Of a stretch of 64,000 nt of DNA, positions 7,480 to 15,989 are shown piece after piece. A program made the translations under genes and the position numbers. Origin of the DNA: Pseudomonas asplenii (lineage in GTDB: Bacteria > Pseudomonadota > Gammaproteobacteria > Pseudomonadales > Pseudomonadaceae). Numbering within the stretch: the stretch's first letter is position 1; each line of letters starts with the position of its first letter. The stretch spans positions 4,092,001 through 4,156,000 of the forward strand of contig NZ_LT629777.1 of assembly GCF_900105475.1 (NCBI RefSeq), in the 5' to 3' direction. The notes under the pieces were generated by a model. It did no database searches and was not told where the DNA came from. It saw only the letters and a program-made list of their open reading frames with translations.

Positions 7480-8301
7480 ATGCCAAGCCAGAAGGACATG
7501 GCCGCCGAAAGCGGCGCGCCGATGATTCCTGAGCAACGTCGTGAGTTGATCCTGCGCCAGCTGCGCAAGCATCAGGTGCTCAGTGTTCATCAGTTGATGG
7601 AGATGTTCGACTGTTCACACATGACGGTGCGCCGCGATATCGCCTTGCTTGAGCAGGAAGGCCGGGCGTATTCGGTGACCGGCGGTGTCCGTATTGCCAG
7701 CCAGCTTCACAGTGAGCCCAGCCATCAGCTCAAGGCGGTGGTCGAACTGCCGCAGAAACAAGCCATGGCCAAGCTCGCCGCGCGCCTGCTGCGTGCGGAC
7801 ATGACCCTTTACCTGGATGCCGGCACCAGCACGCTGGAGATCGTGCCCTATATCAAAGCGTTCGCTGGCATGACGGTGGTGACCAACGATTTCGGGGTGG
7901 TCCAGGCGCTGATGGATGCGCCACAGGTGACGGTGATCCATACCGGTGGGCAGTTGGACCATTCCAATCATTCCTGTGTCGGCGGCCTGGCGGTGGCGAC
8001 GCTGCGGCAGGTGGTGACGGATATTGCCTTCATCTCGACCAGTTCCTGGGACCTGCTGCGGGGTATCACCACGCCGTCGGCTCTCAAGGTGGAAGTCAAG
8101 CAGGTGGCCATGCAGTCGGCGTCCCAGGTGGTGCTGGTGGCCAGCAGCTCGAAGTACGGCACGTTCAGTCTGTACAAAATTGCCGGGCTGGAGCAGTTCG
8201 ATGTGATCATCAGTGATGATGCGCTGGCGCCCGCAGCGGCGGATGGGATTCGCAAACAGGGGGTCGAACTGATGTTGCCGTCCGACCCCCAGTCAGACTA
8301 G
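7480..8301 (+). CDS. DeoR/GlpR-family transcriptional regulator
   Basis: A 273-residue DeoR-family repressor. The N-terminal winged helix is clear (ELILRQLRKHQVLSVHQL, then FDCSHMTVRRDIALLEQEG), followed by the DeoRC phosphosugar-sensor domain with the family phrases LYLDAGTST and VVTNDF. The start at 7480 follows GGAG with six-base spacing; an internal ATG at 7522 (MIPEQRREL) is an alternative. It is convergent with, and touches, the hydrolase gene that ends the threonate operon, so it is the obvious candidate regulator, with a phosphorylated sugar acid as likely effector. Four 14-bp tandem repeats sit in its upstream region. Confidence 0.88.
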   Translation: MPSQKDMAAESGAPMIPEQRRELILRQLRKHQVLSVHQLMEMFDCSHMTVRRDIALLEQEGRAYSVTGGVRIASQLHSEPSHQLKAVVELPQKQAMAKLAARLLRADMTLYLDAGTSTLEIVPYIKAFAGMTVVTNDFGVVQALMDAPQVTVIHTGGQLDHSNHSCVGGLAVATLRQVVTDIAFISTSSWDLLRGITTPSALKVEVKQVAMQSASQVVLVASSSKYGTFSLYKIAGLEQFDVIISDDALAPAAADGIRKQGVELMLPSDPQSD

Positions 8302-9368
8302 TGCGTCTTTTCAGTCTGTTGCATGAATTGCCCCAGCTCCTTGCTGTAAAACTTCGCCATGCTGGTCGTACCGTGACCACGCGTATCGGCGCTGGCCGGG
8401 ATGAGTAGCAGCCGGGCCTGCTTGAGTTCTTTCATCGAGGCCTCCAGCAGCCCTGTTTCCGGCGGGTTGCGCTCATCGTCCGCCGAGTTGATGATCAGCA
8501 TCGGCGCCTGGATTTTCTTCAGTCCCAAGGCCGCGTTGTAATCGGCAGAGGCTTGCCATTGGTAGATGAAATCGTTGGCGTCGGTGGTTTGCGCAGCACT
8601 GAGACGCTCATCCACCAGCTTGTCGGCCAGGGCCCGGGTCGGTGCGGCCGCCTGATAAGCCAGGGTGCCGCCGCTGGTGCCAACGCTGAACATCGCGTTC
8701 GCCAGGCGCAGGGACGGTGGTTGCTCGCTGTAGTTGCCGTGGTTCCAGGCCGGATCCTGCTTGATCGATTCGATCAACAAGCGGCGCATCATCCAGTTGC
8801 GTGACGACATCTCGGTGGGTTGCGAGGCCATGGGCACCAGAGCATCCATCATCTGCGGCCAGGTCTGGCCCCACATCCAGGTCTGCATGCCGCCCATGGA
8901 GTTGCCGATGATCAATCTCAGGTGCCTGACCCCCAGACCTTCGGTGACCAAGCGATACTGGGCTTGAACCATGTCGGTGTAGTTGTACGCGGGAAACCGG
9001 GTGCGCAGGCCATCCGAGGGTTTGCTTGATTGGCCGACGCCAATGCCGTCGGTGGAAATGATGTAGTACTTGCTGGCGTCCAGCGGTTGACCCGGGCCGA
9101 ACAGTTCGCCGCCAAAATCCTTGCTCAGCGCATCGCTGCCCGGCCGGTTGGTGCCGTGCAGGTAGAGGATGGCGGGGTTCTTGGGGTTGCCGAGGGTGAG
9201 GTAGTGCAGTTTGAGATGGGTGAATTTTTCACCCGTATGAAAGGTGAACTGCGGTGCGATCCAGTCGCCTTCGGTCGCGGCCGGCAAGGTCGCGGCGCTG
9301 ACGGCGCAAACGCTAAATGACAGAGACAACAGCAGCCCGAGCGCAGGCCGTGAAGTGAAACGCTGCAT
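8298..9368 (-). CDS. Exported alpha/beta hydrolase, homoserine acetyltransferase-like
   Basis: A 356-residue alpha/beta-hydrolase. The start at 9368 gives a clean signal peptide (basic MQRFTSRP, hydrophobic LGLLLSLSFSVCAV, cleavage near VSA-AT), so the mature enzyme is periplasmic or secreted. The nucleophile elbow is GNSMGGMQ and the oxyanion-side motif LYLHGTNRPG. The general layout is that of MetX-like proteins, but the signal peptide argues against a biosynthetic acyltransferase. It is the last gene of the threonate set, 69 bases after otnI. An exported esterase or lactonase that frees a sugar acid would suit the context; that is inference. Confidence 0.8.
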   Translation of the reverse strand: MQRFTSRPALGLLLSLSFSVCAVSAATLPAATEGDWIAPQFTFHTGEKFTHLKLHYLTLGNPKNPAILYLHGTNRPGSDALSKDFGGELFGPGQPLDASKYYIISTDGIGVGQSSKPSDGLRTRFPAYNYTDMVQAQYRLVTEGLGVRHLRLIIGNSMGGMQTWMWGQTWPQMMDALVPMASQPTEMSSRNWMMRRLLIESIKQDPAWNHGNYSEQPPSLRLANAMFSVGTSGGTLAYQAAAPTRALADKLVDERLSAAQTTDANDFIYQWQASADYNAALGLKKIQAPMLIINSADDERNPPETGLLEASMKELKQARLLLIPASADTRGHGTTSMAKFYSKELGQFMQQTEKTH

Positions 9369-9437
9369 GGGAAGTATCCTGTTATTTTTGTTTGGCAAAC
9401 CCCTGCTGCAAGCGTGAGCAGGGGCGGTGTCGGTAAC

Positions 9438-10220
9438 CTAGCGTGCCTTCCAGTCCCGCAGCCATTGCAGTCCGGCCGAGGTCCCCTGTCTGGGTCGGTA
9501 TTCGCAACCGACCCAGCCGTCGTAACCCAATTCGTCCATCAGTTCGAACAGGTAGGGGTAGTTCAGTTCGCCGAGATCCGGTTCGTGTCGGTCGGGTACG
9601 CCTGCAATCTGAATATGGCCGATGCCGTCCATGTCGCGACGCAGCTTGACGGCCAGATCGCCTTCGACGATCTGGCAGTGATAACAGTCAAACTGCACCT
9701 TCAAATTGGTCGCGCCGACCTCCTTGCAGATCGCCTGTGCCTGGTCCTGCCGGTTCAGGAAAAACCCCGGCATGTCGCGGTTGTTGATCGGTTCCAGCAA
9801 CACCGTGATACCCGCAAGCTGCGCCTGGCGGGTCGCGTAGGCGAGGTTCTGCAGGTACACCGCATGATGCCGCTCGCGGTCCTGTTCCGAGGGCAGCAAG
9901 CCGGCCATGACGTGGATGCGCGTGTTGCCCAGCACGGCGGCGTATTCCAGTGCACGGTCGAACCCTGCGCGAAATTCGTCCTCGCGCCCGGGCAAGGTGG
10001 CGATGCCGCGCTCGCCTGCCGCCCAATCACCGGGTGGCGCGTTGAACAGGGCTTGTACCAGGCCGTTGTCGCTCAGGAGCTGTTTGAGTGCCTGTGGGCT
10101 GTAATCGTAGGGGAACAGGTACTCGACGGCGTCGAAACCATCGGCCGCCGCCGCAGCGAAACGCTCCAGAAAGGGATGTTCGGGGTAGAGCATGCTCAGG
10201 TTGGCAGCAAAGCGAGGCAT
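9438..10220 (-). CDS. otnI: 2-oxo-tetronate isomerase
   Basis: A 260-residue TIM-barrel isomerase of the hydroxypyruvate isomerase (Hyi) family. Recognisable phrases are [18 protein letters not shown] at the start, [16 protein letters not shown], and the metal/catalytic stretch VQFDCYHCQ, then [18 protein letters not shown] and the closing WVGCEYRP. Within an otnC/otnK/ltnD locus this is OtnI, which interconverts 2-oxo- and 3-oxo-tetronate in the degradation of C4 sugar acids. It follows the GntP permease by 22 bases. Hydroxypyruvate isomerase activity is the alternative annotation but lacks contextual support here. Confidence 0.88.
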   Translation of the reverse strand: MPRFAANLSMLYPEHPFLERFAAAAADGFDAVEYLFPYDYSPQALKQLLSDNGLVQALFNAPPGDWAAGERGIATLPGREDEFRAGFDRALEYAAVLGNTRIHVMAGLLPSEQDRERHHAVYLQNLAYATRQAQLAGITVLLEPINNRDMPGFFLNRQDQAQAICKEVGATNLKVQFDCYHCQIVEGDLAVKLRRDMDGIGHIQIAGVPDRHEPDLGELNYPYLFELMDELGYDGWVGCEYRPRQGTSAGLQWLRDWKAR

Positions 10221-10242
10221 AGGAACTCCGAGTCAAAAACGA

Positions 10243-11703
10243 TCAGACAAAAGGCCAGATCAACAGGGTGATCAGGAAGCCAAGCGTGCCGAGGAGGGTG
10301 GTGATCACTGTCCAGGTACGCAGGCCGTCTGCCACATTGAGGCCCGCCAGCTTCGTGAAAATCCAGTATCCGGCGTCGTTGATGTGTGACATCGCCAGCC
10401 CGCCACCGCCCATGGCCAGGCACAGCAGGGCCATGTGGTTGGGCGTCAGGTTGAGGGTGGCAATCAGCGGGCTGATGATACCGGCGGTCGTCACCAGGGC
10501 CACCGTGGTGGACCCTTGCACGGCGCGCAGCAACAGGGTCAGCAAAAAGCCCAGCGCCAGCACCGGCAGCCCGGTGGTACGCAGCAGGTCAGAGACTACC
10601 GCACCGATTCCGGTGTCCACCAGCACTTTGCCGAACACGCCACCGGCACCGGCGATCAGGATCACCATGGCGACACCCGGCAGTGCCGAGCCGATCACAT
10701 CCGATACCTGGGTACGGCTCCAGCCGCGACGGGAGCCGAGCAGCCAGGCACACAGCAAGGTATCGAGCAGCAACGCCACGAGCGGCGCGCCGAGTACCGT
10801 CATGATCCCGCGCAGGGTCGATTCCACAGGCAGCAGTGAGGTCGCCAGGGTACCCAGCAGGATCAGCACGATGGGCAGCAGGATCAGGCTGACGATCAAG
10901 CCGAAACCCGGTGCAGGGGCGGCGGGAAGCTTGGCCACGAGGCTGCTGGCGGATTCTTCCGGGCCGATGTGCGAGGCGGCTTCTGTGAGGTGTTCCACCG
11001 TGTGGCTGTTGCCGTCCTGCCAGGCGCGCAGGTCATCGTTGGTGACGTGCGGGCCATAGACTTCGGCGCGGATATCATCGGACATCGGGTAGAAACGGCG
11101 GGTCATGCGCCCCGCCACGCGATAGCCGACGTAGCACAGGAACGCTGTCAGCGGCAGCCCGAACATCAACACCCGGCCCAGGTCGGCACCCAGTTGACTG
11201 GCGGCGGCCACCGCACCGGGATGCGGTGGCAGAAACGCATGCACCGTGAGCAAGGCGGCGCACATCGGCAAGGCAAACATGAGCAGCGGCTTGCGGGCGC
11301 GACGGGCCACGCCGTAGGCCAGCGGCATGAGGATGATCACCCCCACTTCGAAGAACACCGGTACGCCGATGATGAAGCCGGCAATGGTCAAGGCCAGGGG
11401 CGTACGTCGATTACCGAAACGCTCGATCAGGCTTTTGGCCAGGGCCTCGGCCCCGCCCGACAACTCGATGATACGACCGATCATGGCGCCCAGCGCAATG
11501 ATGATCGCAATGTGGCCGAGGGTCTTGCCCATGCCGCCTTCAATGGTCGCGACCAGTTCGGCGGGTTTCACCCCGGCAATCAGCGCCACCAGGATGCTCA
11601 CCAGCATCAGCGCCACAAACGGCTGGAATTTGTATTTGAGTACCAGGAACAGCAGCAACGCTATGCCCAGGCCGGCGGTCGCCATCAGAATAAGCGGGCT
11701 CAT
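10243..11703 (-). CDS. GntP-family sugar-acid permease
   Basis: A 486-residue inner-membrane transporter of the GntP family (gluconate and related sugar acids, proton symport). The sequence is almost wholly hydrophobic with some 12-14 helices; family phrases are GMGKTLGHIAIIIALGAMIG, PPHPGAVAAA and SHINDAGYWIF. A loop at about residues 205-250 is polar and specific to this protein. The start at 11703 has GGAGGG nine bases upstream. It lies between otnC and otnI in the same direction, so the probable cargo is threonate or a similar C4 sugar acid. Confidence 0.9.
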   Translation of the reverse strand: MSPLILMATAGLGIALLLFLVLKYKFQPFVALMLVSILVALIAGVKPAELVATIEGGMGKTLGHIAIIIALGAMIGRIIELSGGAEALAKSLIERFGNRRTPLALTIAGFIIGVPVFFEVGVIILMPLAYGVARRARKPLLMFALPMCAALLTVHAFLPPHPGAVAAASQLGADLGRVLMFGLPLTAFLCYVGYRVAGRMTRRFYPMSDDIRAEVYGPHVTNDDLRAWQDGNSHTVEHLTEAASHIGPEESASSLVAKLPAAPAPGFGLIVSLILLPIVLILLGTLATSLLPVESTLRGIMTVLGAPLVALLLDTLLCAWLLGSRRGWSRTQVSDVIGSALPGVAMVILIAGAGGVFGKVLVDTGIGAVVSDLLRTTGLPVLALGFLLTLLLRAVQGSTTVALVTTAGIISPLIATLNLTPNHMALLCLAMGGGGLAMSHINDAGYWIFTKLAGLNVADGLRTWTVITTLLGTLGFLITLLIWPFV

Positions 11704-11887
11704 CGCATCGACCCTCCCTGGCGAACGCATGAAGGTTTTTTGAGGCTGAAAATATCAACACTGACGTCGGTAATGGTCATGTGGGAAGGTCCTGTTGTTT
11801 TTATTGTTCAGGCACCTTTTCGCGACAGTCTGGCTGCCTGGCGTCGCGAAGACGTGCGTCAAGGGCGTTGCAGTGGAAAACCGGTGC

Positions 11888-12526
11888 CTACCAGTGGGCG
11901 CCGAAAACAGTCCGTAGTTCGTCCAGGGCGGCGGCGTCCATCGGGGCCGGGCGCGGGTTGCTCATCAGCCACAGGCGTGCGGTTTCCTCGAGTTCTTCAA
12001 GGGCGTAACTGGCCTTGGAGACCGAACTTTCCCAGACCACCGGGCCGAGGCGTTCGAGCATCACGCCGCGCACGCTGTTGGCAAGGTGCGCGACTTGCTC
12101 CGCCACCTGCGGTGCACCCGGACGCTGATAGTTGATCAAGGGGATGTGCCCGACTTTCATCACCTGGTAGGGCGTCAGCGGCGGCAGAATGTCATCCTGG
12201 CGCCAGACACCGGCAAGCGTCAGGGCCACCAGGTGCGTGGAGTGGGTATGCACCACGCCACCCACGCCTGGGTTGCGATCGTAGACCTGGCGATGCAGGG
12301 CCAGGGTTTTCGAGGGTTTGTCGCCAGAGACCCATTGACCGCTCAGGTCGACCTTGGCGATCAAGGCCGGGTCAAGCCGTCCCAGGCACGCATCCGTGGG
12401 GGTAATCAGCCAGCCATCCTCCAGGCGTGCGCTGATGTTGCCGGCGCTGCCCACGGTATACCCGCGCTGATAAAGGCTGTGGCCGACGGTGCAGATTTCT
12501 TCGCGCAAGGCGTTTTCGTGACTCAT
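11888..12526 (-). CDS. otnC: 3-oxo-tetronate 4-phosphate decarboxylase
   Basis: A 212-residue class II aldolase/adducin-fold enzyme. The phosphate loop GSAGNISARLEDGWLITP, the zinc-binding HTHSTHLV and the acidic residue after SKTLALHRQVY are all present. In this operon the protein fits OtnC, which decarboxylates 3-oxo-tetronate 4-phosphate to dihydroxyacetone phosphate. The start overlaps the otnK stop by four bases (ATGA), indicating coupled translation. A fuculose- or ribulose-phosphate aldolase would look similar, but neighbours decide for OtnC. Confidence 0.9.
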   Translation of the reverse strand: MSHENALREEICTVGHSLYQRGYTVGSAGNISARLEDGWLITPTDACLGRLDPALIAKVDLSGQWVSGDKPSKTLALHRQVYDRNPGVGGVVHTHSTHLVALTLAGVWRQDDILPPLTPYQVMKVGHIPLINYQRPGAPQVAEQVAHLANSVRGVMLERLGPVVWESSVSKASYALEELEETARLWLMSNPRPAPMDAAALDELRTVFGAHW

Positions 12527-13815
12527 TGCGCAGCTCCTGCCAGTTGTTTCAGGGCCTTGTCGAAAAAGTCCCGACCACCGAAGTTGCCGGACTTGAGTGC
12601 CAGGGCGAGGGGTTCCTCGGTGTTGCTCACGGTCGCCGGAACGCCGGGATCGATCTGCGTGCCAATCTGCAGCAGGCGCACGCCAAGGGCTGTCACCACG
12701 GCCCCGGACGTTTCACCGCCCGCGACCACGAACCGCCGTACGCCGTTCAGGCGTAGCGTTTGGGCGATCTCGCCCAGAGCGTTTTCCACCAACTCGCCGG
12801 CACGCTCGACGCCCAGTTGCTGTTGCACCGCCTTGACCGCATCCGGGGGGCTGGTGGCGTAGATCAGCACGGTGTCGGGATGCTCAAGTGCGAAGGCGAC
12901 GGCATCGGCCACGACCGGCTCACCGGCCGCCAGCGCCAGCGGATCGATGCGCAACGACGGCCGGCCGGCATCGATCCACGCCGCCACCTGGGCGTTGGTG
13001 GCGATGGAGGCACTGCCTGCCAAGACCACTTCGCCCCCTTGTACTGTGGGCAACGAAGTCGGGTCGAAGTCGCGGAGTTTGCCGGCCCGGCGGAAGTTGT
13101 CGGGCAGCCCCAGGGCCAGGCCCGAGCCTCCGGTCAGCAGAGGCAGATCGCTGCAGGCGGTCCCGAGGGTGTACAGGTCCTGATCGCTGAGGGCATCGGC
13201 GATCGCCATCCCCACGCCTTGGGCGCGCAGTTCGGCGATTTTCTCGCGGACCTTCAGCGCTCCCTGAGCGATGCTGTCGTAGCGCAGCAGACCGACCTTT
13301 TGCGTGGTTTGCGATTGCAGCACACGGACCAGGTTGGCGTCAGTCATGGCGGTCAGCGGATGGTGCTGCATGCCTGACTCATTGAGCAGTTGGTCCTGCA
13401 CGAACAGATGCCCACGGAAAACAGTCCGGCCGTTTTCCGGAAACGCCGGGCACGCCAGGGTGAAATCACTGCCCAGGGCCTTGAGCAGCGCCTCGCTGAC
13501 CTGGCCGATATTACCGGCAGCGGTCGAATCGAAGGTGGAACAGTACTTGAAGAAAATCTGTTCGCAGCCTTGTGCGCGCAGCCACTCAAGGGCTTTCAGG
13601 GAGTCGGCCACCGCCTGTTCGACAGGGACCGTACGCGACTTCAGCGCGATCACGATCGCGTCGGCGTCCAGTGTCGCGGCGACCTCGTCGCTGGGCACGC
13701 CGATACTCTGCACCGTGCGCATTCCACCGCGCACCAGCATGTTGGCCAGGTCCGTGGCACCGGTGAAGTCGTCGGCGATGCAGCCCAGCAGGGGACGTGG
13801 GGAGGGGATACTCAT
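12523..13815 (-). CDS. otnK: 3-oxo-tetronate kinase
   Basis: A 430-residue kinase of the DUF1537 (four-carbon acid sugar kinase) family. The N-terminal substrate-binding motif LLGCIADDFTGATDLANML and the C-terminal nucleotide-binding phrase FVVAGGETSGAVVTALG, with the glycine loop LTGGSGLALGLP between, are characteristic. It phosphorylates 3-oxo-tetronate at O4 using ATP. It sits ten bases after ltnD and overlaps otnC. Length is normal (about 420 residues). Confidence 0.92.
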   Translation of the reverse strand: MSIPSPRPLLGCIADDFTGATDLANMLVRGGMRTVQSIGVPSDEVAATLDADAIVIALKSRTVPVEQAVADSLKALEWLRAQGCEQIFFKYCSTFDSTAAGNIGQVSEALLKALGSDFTLACPAFPENGRTVFRGHLFVQDQLLNESGMQHHPLTAMTDANLVRVLQSQTTQKVGLLRYDSIAQGALKVREKIAELRAQGVGMAIADALSDQDLYTLGTACSDLPLLTGGSGLALGLPDNFRRAGKLRDFDPTSLPTVQGGEVVLAGSASIATNAQVAAWIDAGRPSLRIDPLALAAGEPVVADAVAFALEHPDTVLIYATSPPDAVKAVQQQLGVERAGELVENALGEIAQTLRLNGVRRFVVAGGETSGAVVTALGVRLLQIGTQIDPGVPATVSNTEEPLALALKSGNFGGRDFFDKALKQLAGAAQ

Positions 13816-13825
13816 GGGGTTGTCC

Positions 13826-14731
13826 TTATACGGGGTCGTTCTTGGCAGCCGGTAGCTCGATACCCGGGAAAATCTTGATCACCGCCGAGTCGTCCTCACG
13901 GCCGAACCCGGCACTGGAGGCTTGCATGAACATCTGATGGGCGGTGGCCGAGAGCGGCAGCGGAAACTTGCTGGCCCGTGCGGTATCCAGCACCAGGCCC
14001 AGGTCCTTGACGAAAATATCGACGGCCGACAGCGGCGTGTAATCAGCCTTGAGAATGTGCGGCACGCGGTTCTCGAACATCCAGGAGTTGCCTGCGCTGT
14101 GGGTGATCACTTCATACAGCGCATCGGCCTCGACCCCTTCCCTCAGGCCCAGTGCCATGGCTTCTGCGGCGGCGGCGATGTGCACGCCGGCCAGCAGCTG
14201 GTTGATGATCTTCACCTTGGAGCCCAGGCCATGGGCGTCACCCAGGCGGTAGACCTTGCCGGCCATGCCTGCGAGCACGTCGTCGGCTTTTGCATACGCC
14301 TCAGCGGGGCCCGAGGTCATCATGGTCATCTCGCCGGCAGCCGCCTTGGCCGCGCCACCGGAGATCGGTGCATCCAGATACAACAGCCCGGCGTTTATCA
14401 GTCGCTGCCCCAGTTCTACCGCGTAGGTCGGGGCCACCGTGGCACAACCGATCACCAGGCTGCCGGGGCGCAAGGCGGCGACGGCGGCATTTTCCCCGAA
14501 CAATACCGTCTCGGTTTGTTCGGCATTGACCACTACCGTGATGATCACATCGCACGCTGCCGCCATCTGGGCAGGGGAGTGGCAGGCAATGCCGCCTTCG
14601 CTGGCGAACTGCTGCGTTACGGTTTCGCGCACGTCACAGGCATGCACGTTGAAGCCGTTGCGCAACAGCGACCGGGCAATACCGAGCCCCATCGCACCTA
14701 AACCGATAACACCGACATTTTTGTTATTCAT
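13826..14731 (-). CDS. ltnD: L-threonate dehydrogenase
   Basis: A 301-residue beta-hydroxyacid dehydrogenase. The NAD-binding glycine loop is VGVIGLGAMGLGIARSL at the very start; the substrate motif LYLDAPISGGAAKAAAGEM and the catalytic lysine stretch GLGSKVKIINQLLAG are clear. With otnK, otnC and otnI it fits LtnD, which oxidises L-threonate to 2-oxo-tetronate. The start at 14731 is set by the conserved glycine loop and a GGAG nearby. It is the promoter-proximal gene of the operon. Substrate could be D-threonate-type acids in principle; the presence of otnI favours L-threonate. Confidence 0.88.
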   Translation of the reverse strand: MNNKNVGVIGLGAMGLGIARSLLRNGFNVHACDVRETVTQQFASEGGIACHSPAQMAAACDVIITVVVNAEQTETVLFGENAAVAALRPGSLVIGCATVAPTYAVELGQRLINAGLLYLDAPISGGAAKAAAGEMTMMTSGPAEAYAKADDVLAGMAGKVYRLGDAHGLGSKVKIINQLLAGVHIAAAAEAMALGLREGVEADALYEVITHSAGNSWMFENRVPHILKADYTPLSAVDIFVKDLGLVLDTARASKFPLPLSATAHQMFMQASSAGFGREDDSAVIKIFPGIELPAAKNDPV

Positions 14732-14909
14732 GGAGGCTCCGTCGAAAGGCAGCAGATAGGTCAACACCCTGCAGGTGCAGGCCGTTGTCCAGGTGCAGAG
14801 AAGAGAAGGGAAGCGCCAGCGCGTTCGCTGGCAGGGCAGTCGGGCAGGGGTCGATCATCGTTGCCATCCTGTTTTGTTTTTTTGTCAGGGTGTCATGCGT
14901 ATGGGAAGG

Positions 14910-14970
14910 ATAATCCTCCAATGATCGGATTATGTGAAGTGGTTTTTCTATTTAACATTATTTAACATCT
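14910..14970. promoter_or_regulatory. Candidate operators upstream of the threonate operon
   Basis: Two motifs stand in the gap between ltnD and glcC. One is an inverted repeat ATAATCC-N10-GGATTAT (14910-14933). The other is a tandem 10-bp direct repeat, TTTAACATTA then TTTAACATCT (14951-14970). DeoR-family repressors often bind repeated A/T-rich sites, so these are the best candidates for control of ltnD transcription by the DeoR regulator. Not proven. Confidence 0.45.
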
Positions 14971-14993
14971 GTTGACCCAGCGGCGTGCGGCGG

Positions 14994-15767
14994 CTACTCC
15001 CAGCCGTTAAGCCGCAGCGTTGAGCGGATAAGCCGTTGCTCTTCCTGTTCGATTTCGCGCAAGCCGTCGCGTATGCCGTTGATGTGATCCCTTGCGGCTC
15101 GCTGAGCCACATCAGGCAGGCGCCCAATGACGGATCTGTAGAGTTTGCCGTGCTGGCGGTCCAGCTGCTGGAGGCTGGCGGGGCGGTGGTAGAGGTTGTT
15201 GACCGAGGCGAATACGGAGCTGAGCATCAGGTCGGTCAGGGACTGGAGCGTGTGCACCAGCACCGGATTATGCGAGGCATCGCAGATCGCCAGGTGGAAA
15301 GCCAGGTCCAGCCGGGCGTGTTCCCGAGAGTCGCAGGCGCCGGGGCTGCCGTGGGCTGCGATCATCTCCTCGTAGCGTCTGGAGATCAGATGAAAGTCCG
15401 CATCCGTGCCTCTCAAGGCCGCGAGTCTTGCCGCTTCGCCTTCCAGCAAGGCCCTCACTTCCAGCAGATCGTAGATGGTCTTGGGTTGTGAGCTGAACAG
15501 ATGCATCCAGGCGCTGGTTTCGGCCGGGCTGCTCAGTTGGGAAACCTGCGAGCCGCGTCCGTGCTGGGTGTCGATGATCCCTTTGCCGCGCAATATCCGC
15601 AGACCTTCCCGGAGCGCGGGCCGGGAGATTCCCAGCTTTTCACATAGTCGACGTTCGGAGGGCAGGGCCTGCCCAGGTTTGAGCACGCCATCGACGATGA
15701 GTTGCTCGATCCGCTCGGCGACCACATCGGCCAATTGACGGGGGGCGGGTGTTTTTTCCTGAAACAT
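14994..15767 (-). CDS. glcC: GntR-family glycolate regulator
   Basis: A 257-residue FadR-subfamily GntR regulator. The winged helix reads LIVDGVLKPGQALPSERRLC with recognition part LGISRPALREGLRIL, and the all-helical FCD effector domain follows, with metal-ligand residues in HARLDLAFHLAIC and the final histidine region. The start at 15767 precedes the conserved MFQEKTPAPRQLADVV. It is divergent from glcD with two TGGT-N3-ACCA sites between them, the expected layout for GlcC, which senses glycolate and activates the oxidase genes in E. coli. A much longer open frame continuing upstream is an artefact antisense to glcD. Confidence 0.92.
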   Translation of the reverse strand: MFQEKTPAPRQLADVVAERIEQLIVDGVLKPGQALPSERRLCEKLGISRPALREGLRILRGKGIIDTQHGRGSQVSQLSSPAETSAWMHLFSSQPKTIYDLLEVRALLEGEAARLAALRGTDADFHLISRRYEEMIAAHGSPGACDSREHARLDLAFHLAICDASHNPVLVHTLQSLTDLMLSSVFASVNNLYHRPASLQQLDRQHGKLYRSVIGRLPDVAQRAARDHINGIRDGLREIEQEEQRLIRSTLRLNGWE

Positions 15768-15782
15768 CGGCTTCTCCTTGGC

Positions 15783-15903
15783 TGGTATGACCAATCTGGA
15801 ACCGCATTTTCCTGTTGTTGTTTTATCCCGAACGGAGCCTGCTGTTACCGGCTTTTCAGAGCGTAGTTGAATCCGGTTCCCCCGCAAATACTGGTCTGAC
15901 CAG
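15783..15903. promoter_or_regulatory. Paired GlcC-type operators
   Basis: Two sites of the FadR-subfamily form TGGT-N3-ACCA occur in the glcC/glcD control region: TGGTATGACCA at 15783-15793 and the longer palindrome ACTGGTCTGACCAGT at 15889-15903. The first lies 16 bases before glcC, fitting autoregulation; the second is 87 bases before glcD. The PdhR/LldR/GlcC group recognises this kind of sequence. Confidence 0.65.
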
Positions 15904-15989
15904 TGTTGTTGTGGCTGGACGATGGCGTGTAGACGACCAATGATCAATGTGTTTATGCCGAAGGTGAGCTGGGCACAACAACAATAGCC

